Assembly: GCF_022539505.1 (NCBI RefSeq)
Contig: NC_061510.1
Span: forward strand, 40,263,047-40,327,046
Length of the DNA: 64,000 nt
Reading direction: 5' to 3'
Origin: Lolium rigidum
Lineage: Eukaryota > Streptophyta > Magnoliopsida > Poales > Poaceae
Position 1 is the first letter of the stretch; each line of letters starts with the position of its first letter. The notes below the pieces were generated by a model, which saw only the letters and a list, made by a program, of their open reading frames with translations, made no database searches and was not told the origin of the DNA. Shown here in pieces: positions 55,423 to 64,000 of the stretch. Position numbers and translations under genes: made by a program.

Positions 55423-58008
55423 AGCATCCCCAAGCTTAGTTCTGCTCGTCCCGAGCAGGTAAAACGATAACAAAGATAATTTCTGAAGTGACATGCCATC
55501 ATAACCTTGATCATACTATTTGTAAGCATATGTAGTGGATGCAGCGATCAAAACAATGGTAATGACATGAGACAACTAGTGAATCATAAAGCAAAGACTT
55601 TTCATGAATAGTACTTCAAGACAAGCATCAATAAGTCTTGCATAAGAGTTAACTCATAAAGCAATAAATCAAAGTAAAGGTATTGAAGCAACACAAAGGA
55701 AGATTAAGTTTCAGCGGTTGCTTTCAACTTATAACATGTATATCTCATGGATAATTGTCAATGTAAAGTAATATAACAAGTGCAATATGCAAGTATGTAG
55801 GAATCAATGCACAGTTCACACAAGTGTTTGCTTCTTGAGGTGGAGAGAGATAGGTGAACTGACTCAACATAAAAGTAAAGAGAATGGTCCTTCAAAGAGG
55901 AAAGCATCGATTGCTATATTTGTGCTAGAGCTTTTATTTTGAAAATGAAACAATTTTGTCAACGGTAGTAATAAAGCATATGAGTTATGTAAATTATATC
56001 TTACAAGTTGCAAGTCTCATGCATAGTATACTAATAGTGCCCGCACCTTTTCCTAATTAGCTTGGACTACCGGATCTTTGCAATGCACATGTTTTAACCA
56101 AGTGTCACAATGGGGTACCTCCATGCCGCCTTGTACAAAGGTCTAAGGAGAAAGCTCGCATTTTGGATTTCTCGCTTTTGATTATTCTCAACTTAGACAT
56201 CCATACCGGGACAACATGGACAACAGATAATGGACTCCTCTTAAATGCATAAGCATGTGACAACAATTATTATTCTCATATGAGATTGAGGATGTATGTC
56301 CAAAACTCGAAACTTCCACCATGATTCATGGCTTTAGTTAGCGGCCCAATGTTCTTCTCTAACAATATGCATGCTCCAACCATTAAGGTGGTAGATCTCT
56401 CTTACTTCGGACAAGACGGACATGCATAGCAACTCACATGATATTCAACAAAGAATAGTTGATGGCGTCCCCGAAACATGGTTATCGCACAACAAGCAAC
56501 TTAATAAGAGATAAAGTGCATAAGTACATATTCAATACCACAATAGTTTTTAAGCTATTTGTCCCATGAGCTATATATTGCAAAGGTGAATGATGGAATT
56601 TTAAAGGTAGCACTCAAGCAATTTACTTTGGAATGGCGGATAAATACCATGTAGTAGGTAGGTATGGTGGACACAAATGGCATAGTGGTTGGCTCAAGTA
56701 TTTTGGATGCATGAGAAGTATTCCCTCTCGATACAAGGTTTAGGCTAGCAAGGTTATTTGAAACAAACACAAGGATGAACCGGTGCAGCAAGACTCACAT
56801 AAAAGACACATTGTAAACATTATAAGACTCTACACCGTCTTCCTTGTTGTTCAAAACTCAATACTAGATATTATCTAGACTCAAGAGAAACCAAATATGC
56901 AAACCAAATTTTAGCAAGCTCTATGTATTTCTTCATTAATGGGTGCAAAGTATATGATGCAAGAGCTTAACCATGAGCACAACAATTGCCAAGTATCAAA
57001 TTATTCAAGACATTCTACCAATTACTACATGTAGCATTTTCCGTTTCCAACCATATAAAAATGAACGAAGCAGTTTCAATCTTCGCCATGAACATTAAAA
57101 GCTAAGAACACATGTGTTCATACGAACCAGCGGAGCGTATCTCTCTCCCACACAAGCATTTATTCAAACAAAAACAAAAACAAAAGCAAACCGACGCTCC
57201 AAGCAAAGTGCATAAGATGTGACGGAATAAAAATATAGTTTCAGGGGAGGAACCTGATAATGTTGTTGATGAAGAAGGGGATGCCTTGGGCATCCCCAAG
57301 CTTAGACGCTTGAGTCTTCTTGAAATATGCAGGGGTGAACCACCGGGGCATCCCCAAGCTTAGAGCTTTCACTCTTCTTGATCATAATATATCATCCTCC
57401 TCTCTTGACCCTTGAAAACTTCCTCCACACCAAACTCGAAACAACTCATTAGAGGGTTAGTGCACAATAAAAATTAACATGTTCAGAGGTGACACAATCA
57501 TTCTTAACACTTCTGGACATTCCATAAATCTACTGGGACATTAATGGATCAAAGAAATTCATCCAACATAGCAAAAGAGGCAATGCGAAATAAAAGGCAG
57601 AATCTGTCAAAACAGAACAGTCCGTAAAGATGGATTTTATTAGGGCACCAGACTTGCTCAAATGAAAATGCCCAAATTGAATGAAAGCTGCGTACATATC
57701 TGAGGATCATGCACGTAAATTGGCTTAATTTTCTGAGCTACCTACAGGGAGGTAGACCCAGATTCGTGACAGCAAAGAAATGCTGGAACTGCGCAGTAAT
57801 CCAAATCTAGTACTTACTTTACTATCAAAGACTTTACTTGGCACAACAAAACTCAAAACTAAGATAAGGAGAGGTTGCTACAGTAGTAAACAACTTCCAA
57901 GACACAAATATAAAACAAAGTACTGTAGCAAAATAACACATGGGTTATCTCCCAAGAAGTTCTTTCTTTATAGCCATTAAGATGGGCTCAGCAGTTTTAA
58001 TGATGCAC
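55423..58008 (-). other. Element G: polypurine tract and long non-coding 3' region
   Basis: Polypurine tract at 55423-55438 (AGCATCCCCAAGCTTAG on the plus strand), hairpin at 57277-57297, a second polypurine-like motif at about 57347-57360 and a CAAAAA run near 57167-57190. No gene. Confidence 0.78.
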
Positions 58009-58734
58009 TCACAAGAAATAGTATTTGAAGCAAAAGAGAGCATCAAGAGCCAAATTCAAAACAAATTTAAGTCTAACATGCTTCCTATGCATAGGAATCT
58101 TGTAAATAAACAAGTTCATGAAGAGCAAAGTAACAAACATAGGAAGATAAAACAAGTGTAGCTTCAAAAATTTCAGCACATAGAGAGGCATTTTAGTAAC
58201 ATGAAAATTTCCACAACCATATTTTCCTCTCTCATAATAACTTTCAGTAGCAACATGAGCAAACTCAACAATATAACTATCACATAAAGCATTCTTATCA
58301 TGAGTCTCATGCACAAAATTATTACTCTCCACATAGGCATAATCAATTTTAGTAGTAATAGCGGGAGCAAATTCAACAAAGTAGCTATCATTATTATTCT
58401 CATCAAGTGTAGGAGGCATAGTATTATCACAACAAAATTTACTCTCCATAGTAGGTGGCACCAAAAGACCACTATCATTATAATCATCATAAATGGGAGG
58501 CAAAGTATCATCAAAGAAAATTCTCTCCTCAATGCTTGGGGGACTAAAAAGATCATGAAAACCAGCTTCCCCAAGCTTAGAACTTTCTACATTATTATCA
58601 ACAATGGTGTTCAAAGCGTTCATACTAATATTACTACCAGCATGCAAATAAGATTCCATAGGTTTTTTAATTTTCGCATCAAACAATCCATGTTTTAAAT
58701 CAGGAAATAGAATAAGAAGCTCATTGTTGTCCAT
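58009..58734 (-). CDS. Intact short Gag-terminus/hydrophobic-tail protein (element G)
   Basis: A 241-residue open frame from the ATG at 58734, the best-preserved copy of the A/E/G form. Residues 1-35 are the family N-terminus (FDAKIKKPMESYLHAGSN). Residues 70-125 are acidic with YDDYNDS and DENNNDSYFVEFAPA. ESYYERGKYGC is at 164-174. A long hydrophobic segment lies at about 183-211, the basic bridge YKIPMHRKHVRLK at 211-223, and a second hydrophobic segment runs to the C-terminus. Compared with element C the Gag core and zinc knuckle are missing. It is likely membrane-associated if made; function unknown. Confidence 0.72.
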   Translation of the reverse strand: MDNNELLILFPDLKHGLFDAKIKKPMESYLHAGSNISMNALNTIVDNNVESSKLGEAGFHDLFSPPSIEERIFFDDTLPPIYDDYNDSGLLVPPTMESKFCCDNTMPPTLDENNNDSYFVEFAPAITTKIDYAYVESNNFVHETHDKNALCDSYIVEFAHVATESYYERGKYGCGNFHVTKMPLYVLKFLKLHLFYLPMFVTLLFMNLFIYKIPMHRKHVRLKFVLNLALDALFCFKYYFL

Positions 58735-58809
58735 TATGCCAAACTAGTGTAAACAAGAAACAAAAAGATGCAATTGCGGGATCTAAAGGAAATAGCTTCG
58801 AGCACAAAC

Positions 58810-58895
58810 ACAATGGCGCCGAGAAAAGTACTGTTACACTGGAACCGGAGTATGAGTGCCTTTTTACCTTTCCTCCCGAGCAATGGCGCCGTGAA
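58810..58895 (-). other. Primer binding site of element G, decayed, with a second copy
   Basis: CCCGAGCAATGGCGCCG (58876-58892) is a mutated tRNA-Asp match next to the LTR. AATGGCGCCGAGAAAAGTAC at about 58812-58831 is a second copy followed by the same AGAAAAGT run, paralleling A and C. Confidence 0.7.
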
Positions 58896-59158
58896 AAGTG
58901 CTTGATGTCTACGGGAGCTTCTATTCTTGTAGACAGTGTTGGGCCTCCAAGAGCAGAGGTTTGTAGAACAGGCAGCAAGTTTCCCTTAAGTGGATCACCC
59001 AAGGTTTATCGATCTCGGGGAGGAAGAGGTCAAAGATATCCCTCTCATGCAACCCCGCAACCACAAATCAAGAAGTCTCTTGTGTCCCCAACACACCTAA
59101 TAGGTGCACTAGTTCGACGAAGAGATAGTGAAATACGAGGTGGTATGAATAAGTATGA

Positions 59159-59202
59159 GCGAGTAGTAACGCAGCGAGTAGTAACGCAGCGATAGTAACG
59201 CA
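59159..59202. repeat. 15-bp minisatellite in the G LTR
   Basis: GCGAGTAGTAACGCA occurs twice exactly, then once with a single base missing. It is near the U5 side. Confidence 0.85.
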
Positions 59203-60200
59203 ATGAAACAAGTAAACAAGCAATAGCGTATTTAGGAACAAGGCCTAGGGAATAGACTTTCACTAGTGGACACTCTCACCTTTGATCACATAACAGAATA
59301 GATAAATGCATACTCTACACTCTTGTTGGATGATGAACACATTGCGTAGGATTACACGAACCCTCAATGCCGGAGTTAACAAGCTCCACAATTCAATGTT
59401 CATATTTAAATAAACTTAGAGTGCATGAAAGATCAATAAGACTAAACCAAGTACTAACATAGTATGCACACTGTCACCTTCACACTATGTAGGAGGAATA
59501 GATCACATTAATACCATCATAGCAATAGTTAACTTCATAATCTACAAGAGATCATAATCATAGCATACGCCAAGTACTAACACGGATGCACACACTCGTC
59601 ACCATTACACCGTGTAGGAGGAATAAAACTACTTTAATAACATTGCTAGAGTAGCACATAGATAAATTGTGATACAAACACATTGCAATCATAAAGAGAT
59701 ATAAATAAGCACTTCACTATGCCATTCATAACAGTGAATAAGTATTACTGTGAAATATAGCCTAAGAGACCAACACGGTGCACACACTCGTCACCTTTAC
59801 ACACGTGGGACAAGGAGTCTCCGGAGATCACATAAGTAAAACTCACTTGACTAGCATAACGACATCTAGATTACAAGCATCATCATATGAATCTCAATCA
59901 TGTAAGGCAGCTCATGAAATTATTGTATTGAAGCACATAGGAGAGAGATGAACCACATAGCTACCGGTACAGCCCCGAGCCTCGATGGAGAACTACTCCC
60001 TCCTCATGGGAGCAGCAGCGGTGATGAAGATGGCGGTGGAGATGGCAGCGGTGTCGATGGAGAAGCCTTCCGGGGCACTTCCCCGTTCGGCGGCGTGCGG
60101 AACAGAGACTCCTGTCCCCAGATCTTGGCTTCGCGATGGCGGCGGCTCTGGAAGGTTTCTGTGGGTTTCGTTCTTCGTAATAGGGTTTTCGCGACGGAGG

Positions 60201-60212
60201 CTTTAAATAGGC
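60201..60212 (-). promoter_or_regulatory. Probable TATA box of element G LTR
   Basis: GCCTATTTAAAG on the element strand, the same as in the A LTRs. Confidence 0.5.
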
Positions 60213-60578
60213 GGAAGGGCAGCCTCGGAGGGCTGACGAGGGGCCCACACCACAGGGCGGCGCGGGCCCCCCTCTGGCCGCGCCGCCTTGTGGTCTGGCC
60301 ACCTCGTGGCCCCACTTCGTATGCTCTTCGGTCTTCTGGAAGGTTCGTGGCAAAATAGGACCACGGGACTTGATTTCGTCCAATTCCGAGAATATTTCGT
60401 TACTAGGATTTACGAAACCAAAAACAGCGTGAAAACAAGAACGGCACTTCGGCATCTTGTTAATAGGTTAGTTCCAGAAAATGCACGAATATGACATAAA
60501 GTGTGCATAAAACATGTAGGTATCATCAATAATATGGCATGGAACATAAGAAATTATCGATACGTCGGAGACGTATCA

Positions 60579-62269
60579 CTCATCCACTACCTTTGCAGTA
60601 GTAGTAGATTTCCCAAATAAACACTCAAGAGAAGATCTCTCCATAATGAGTTATAGCAGCAGGCAGAAATAAAATCAGCACAAACAGTAGAAATTTCCCT
60701 TACCAATTCCACTTACCAATAGCGCTTCACTCCCCGGCAACGGCGCCGGAAAATAGTCTTGATGACCCACAAGTATAGGGGGTGTATCGTAGTATCTTCG
60801 ATAAGTAAGAATGTCGATCCCAACGAGGAGCAGAAGGTGTTGATAAGCAGTTTCGATGAAGGATTCACTGTAAATGCTCACAGACAAGTATTCAGGGGGT
60901 TTTGATGTGACAGAAGAATAAAGTACGAGTAAATAAAGTGCGAGAGTAACAATTGCAGCGAGTGGCCTAATCCTTTTTAGCACAAAGGACAAGCCGGTTT
61001 GTTTACCTATAATGACCAAACGTTCTCGAGGACACACGGGATTTTAGTCTAGTGCTTTCGCTACATACGGCTAATTAATCTTCATTGTTTTGATAAGTGT
61101 TGTGTGGGTGAACCTATGCTAATGTACCGCCCTTCCTAGGACTAATACATACTTGTGATTATACCCCTTGCAAGCATCCGCAATTACAAGAAAGTAATTA
61201 AGATAAATCTAACCACGACATTAAACTGCGAGATCCTGCGATCCCTCCTGCATCGATATACCAACGGGGGCTCAGGTTTCTGTCACTCCGGCAACCCCGC
61301 AATTGGCAAACGAGTACAAGATGCATTCCCCTAGGCCCATACGGTGAAGTGTCGTGTAGTCGACGTTCACACGACACCACTAGAAGAATAACACCACAAC
61401 TTAAATATCATAACATTGAATATTACTCAACCATACTTCACTACTAACATTTAGACTTCACCCATGTCCTCAAGAACTAAACGAACTACTCACGAGACAT
61501 CATATGGAACATGATCAGAAGTGATATGATAATGAATAACAATCTGAACATAAACCTTGGTTCAACGGTTTCACTCAATAGCATCAATAACAGGTAGAAA
61601 TCAACACCGGGAGAGTTTCCCCTATCAAACAATCAAGATCAAACCCAAATTGTTACAGCGGTGACGAGGTGCAGCGGTGGAGACGGCGGCGATGATGATG
61701 AAGATGATGGTGATGGTGATGGAGATGATGTCCAGCTCGATGACGGTGACGATGGCGTCGATTTCCCCCTCCGGGAGGGAATTTCCCCGGCGGATCTCAG
61801 CTCGCCGGAGAGCTCTTTTCTCTACTGGTGTTCTCCGCCCCGCGAGGCGGTTGTGACTCTTCGCGACGTACCTGCGGAGCTTAGGTTTTCGGGACGAAGG
61901 AGTACGCGAAGAAAATGAGGCGAGAGGGGCTGTGGGCCCCCTCCTCACGAGGCGGCACGGCCGGGCCTTGGGCCGCGCCGGCCTATGGGGTGGGCCCACC
62001 TCGGGTCCCCTCTTCTCCCCCTTCGGCTCCCTTCGTCATCCGGAAAAATAGGATTTTTCGTGTAATTCCCGTCAATTGTTGATCTTCCGAAATATTGCAT
62101 TCGACGGTGCTTTTTCCAGACAGAATCACGGCTCCGGTGCGCGATCCTCCAATAATCATGAAACATGCAAAATAGATGAAATAACATAAGTATCATCTCC
62201 AAATATGAAATATATCAATGAATAACAGCAAGTTATGATATAAAATAGTGATGCAAATTGGACGTATCA
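60579..62269 (-). mobile_element. Gypsy element H: 5' LTR and leader only
   Basis: LTR 60760-62269 (TGATGACCCACAAG to GGACGTATCA, 1510 bp) plus 180 bp of leader with a tRNA-Asp-like primer site (CTCCCCGGCAACGGCGCC, 60731-60748). It is cut by element G. A different LTR family from A-G, but it ends with the same ACGTATCA. The other part is not present left of the gap. Confidence 0.85.
61691..61730. repeat. GAT/GGT trinucleotide repeat in the H LTR
   Basis: GATGATGATGAAGATGATGG and GATGGTGAT-type units over 40 bp. Confidence 0.85.
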
Positions 62270-63076
62270 GAAATGCTCAGGTATAGTTGACAACGACCTC
62301 CCCAATAGGTCAGTTCAAATGGTATTTTTTCTCAAACAAATCTTGATTTTTTTAACTACATGCATGATTCATCATAACATCAAGGTTTATAGGCTGCTGA
62401 TATAGTGCTTCCCACACGATTCAAACAAATTTAGATTGACCACATTATTCAAATTAAACCATGCAAGTGGTTCAGATAAAAAAACGTGCAAAGACCCACA
62501 ATCTGGCCATTTAATTGTTAACATAGTTTAAAATCCATCAAAATGTTGCCACACCCAAAAAGGCCCATAGTCCAGCCACCGACACACCCAATCCAAGTTC
62601 GGCGATCGCATTGCATCCATGGAGAGATCTACTCAAGATGTCGAGTGGAGGAGTGGGCGCCGGTGTCATCGACAAACAAGAGCGGTGCCCTGCGCATCGT
62701 CGGCGAGTTGGAGTGGGCCTGGTTGAGGTCTAGCTCGATGCCCCTCCTATGATAGTAGGCCGACAAGGATAGCGGGCTGCTCCACGAAGAACCGGGGTGG
62801 CGCTTCCTTGGATTGCCGGACTATCCCATGGCATTGGCTTTCAAGAAACTTTGATGGTCCATTGCCGCCGCTTCCATCTCCATCTTTTGGACTTGGATGC
62901 AATTTGTCGGCCACTTCGGTGAAGCGCCTTCGTCTTCTGGAAGTGGCAATCCGTCTCCTATCGTGCATGCGCCCAATATGCCGGCTTCACCATCATGTGG
63001 TTCTTGCATGGCTTCCTAAACTTAACGTTCTGAGACGGCTACTTCAGAGGCATCTCGGGAAAGGCGAAGTTGTGTG
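62270..63076. other. Low-copy flank, no gene recognised
   Basis: AT-rich to about 62520, then GC-richer with short ORFs on both strands (for example 62808-63077 on the plus strand). No known motif or splice pattern I can defend. Confidence 0.4.
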
Positions 63077-63358
63077 ATAGCGGTGGACATGCCTGGCCAT
63101 GGGCAGCCCGTCCCGAGGCCCGGCCCGAAAAACTCGGGCCTAGGCCAAGAAATGTTGGCTCGACAGCCGGACCGGGCTTAGGTAGCCCGAAAACACAGTT
63201 TAACACTACGGCCCGGCCCGCTGCCCGATGGCCCGACGGGCTTGATGGATTTTTGGTCGGGCCGGGCTGGGCTTGGGCCCTATTTTCAGTGTCGGGCTTT
63301 CCTTGGCCTGGCCCGAGGCCCGGCCCGGCCCAACACCTGCCCAGGTATAGCGGTGGAC
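63077..63358. mobile_element. GC-rich hAT-like MITE candidate with 12-bp flanking repeat
   Basis: ATAGCGGTGGAC at 63077-63088 and 63347-63358 flanks 258 bp packed with GGCCCGGCCCG-type motifs. The ends are ATGCCTGGCCATG and, on the other strand, ACCTGGGCAGG, imperfect inverted repeats. Plant hAT MITEs with GGCCCGGCCC-rich bodies and 8-bp duplications are common. The 12-bp repeat is longer than usual and may include chance matches. Confidence 0.5.
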
Positions 63359-63465
63359 GACGAAGTGGGTTGGGCGGAAAGAGGAGCGGTGGGCGAGAGA
63401 ATCAGAGGGAAATGGCGGACAAGAGAGTGGATTTGGAGGTAAATAGAATTGACGATTTTGTGTGG

Positions 63466-63650
63466 GAAAAAGTCCAAAACAAACCTTGAATTTGTAGATG
63501 AAAGATAAATCGAAGCCTGAACTATGAATCCCGGAAATTGGCATCTGAACTTTGTAATCCCAGTTTATTTTAGACCTTGGCTCTGTTTTAACTGGGATTC
63601 GGTGATGTGGCAAGTCAAACCTTAAAATTTGATGACGTGGCAAGTCAAAC
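63466..63650. repeat. Dispersed-repeat-like segment with tandem GTGGCAAGTCAAAC
   Basis: AAAAAGTCCAAAACAAACCT and GATGAAAGATAAATCGAAGC resemble a repeat I associate with grass Mutator-like or MITE sequences (from memory, unchecked). GTGGCAAGTCAAAC occurs at 63607-63620 and 63637-63650. Confidence 0.35.
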
Positions 63651-64000
63651 TAAGGGGTCTTTTCTTTTTTTAAGCATCACATTTTCTTTTCCTCTTGCTT
63701 TTCCCTCACCGTCTCGCGTGGAACCGGTCATGCCAGACGATCCCATGGAAATGACCGCGCCGAGAACTGCCGGTGACGTAGTGGATGCCCTCATCGGAAG
63801 AATCACCGTGAGGGTAGCAGGACTTCATTGGGAGGAGAACAATGCTTCATTGGCACGCTAGAACAGCTCGCTGCTAGTGGTTCCAAGCTCCGCCGTTGTT
63901 GCTACTCCGGTGAGCAATTGCCGCAGGGGGAAGCGACACCGTCGCGAGCTAACCACCGGAGTGTCATCTTGAGGCCGAGTCCCACCCCTGGTACCACTCG
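63651..64000. other. Window end, no gene recognised
   Basis: A short plus-strand ORF (63607-63861) has no motif and overlaps the repeat-like segment. It could belong to a gene lying beyond the window. Confidence 0.35.

Larger units (their letters stand above)
54156..60578 (-). mobile_element. Gypsy element G: non-autonomous (A/C/E family), inserted in H
   Basis: Right LTR 58903-60578 is complete and the left LTR begins at 54156 because F was inserted in it. The interior (55423-58902) has the conserved 3' non-coding region, an intact 241-residue hydrophobic-tail ORF and a decayed primer site. No pol genes. It is followed by CTCAT, the expected right target duplication; the left one is in the gap. 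Confidence 0.88.
58903..60578 (-). repeat. Element G, 5' LTR
   Basis: TGATGTCTACGGGAGC to GGAGACGTATCA, 1676 bp, with a 15-bp minisatellite at 59159-59202. Confidence 0.9.

Noticed and set aside
62808..63077. 89-residue ORF near the window end as a host exon
   Set aside because: No motif, no supported splice sites, and it ends at the MITE; evidence too weak to call a gene.

Overview
The window is intergenic DNA from a large, repeat-rich grass genome, probably a member of the Pooideae (the wheat, barley, oat and ryegrass group). The evidence is a BARE/Angela/WIS-like Copia LTR (opening TGTTGGAGATATGCCC), several Gypsy elements whose LTRs end in the GATACGT...ACGTATC palindrome, and a Tat-type Gypsy element with an antisense ORF. 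The genus cannot be fixed from sequence alone. I see no intact host gene, no rRNA or tRNA gene and no CRISPR array. About nine tenths of the window is LTR retrotransposon, much of it nested, with two assembly gaps of exactly 100 N (16558-16657 and 51612-51711).

Layout. (1) 1-16557: a Tork/Tnt1-like Copia element (+) is split by Gypsy element A (954-14121, minus strand, TSD ATTAT). A is itself split by Gypsy element B (5144-11855, minus, TSD GCATC). (2) 16658-18075: the edge of a BARE LTR, a second Tork RT fragment and a piece of a probable PIF/Harbinger-type DNA transposon. (3) 18076-19255: low-copy sequence holding one copy of a 195-bp direct repeat (R1) and a CAACTTAG-rich stretch. (4) 19256-27580: a BARE-like Copia element with paired LTRs and a decayed interior. 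(5) 27583-45633: Tat-type Gypsy element D (minus) with gag-protease on one strand and an intron-bearing antisense ORF with its own TATA box on the other. It has no reverse transcriptase and is interrupted by Gypsy element C (35851-43888, plus, TSD CTTAT). (6) 45634-48358: truncated Gypsy element E (minus). (7) 48359-51611: a CAACTTAG-rich stretch, a decayed gene-like fragment and the second copy of the 195-bp repeat (R2). (8) 51712-62269: three Gypsy elements stacked by insertion (F into G, G into H, all minus), each cut off on the left by the gap. (9) 62270-64000: low-copy flank with a GC-rich 258-bp hAT-like MITE.

How the parts relate. A, C, E and G are one non-autonomous family and share a tRNA-Asp primer site. 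All encode a protein that starts with the same Gag-like N-terminus and ends in a conserved double hydrophobic segment. In C the middle is a Gag with a CCHC zinc knuckle; in A, E and G that middle is absent. B and F are a related subfamily with a different LTR and a Gag-coiled-coil ORF. None of the Gypsy elements here carries RT, RNase H or integrase, so any mobility would depend on enzymes supplied elsewhere. The observations I rate highest are the antisense gene of D, the conserved membrane-hairpin ORF, repeated primer-site (PBS) and polypurine (PPT) motifs inside the elements, the 195-bp repeat pair 32 kb apart, and the abnormal BARE/D/E junctions.
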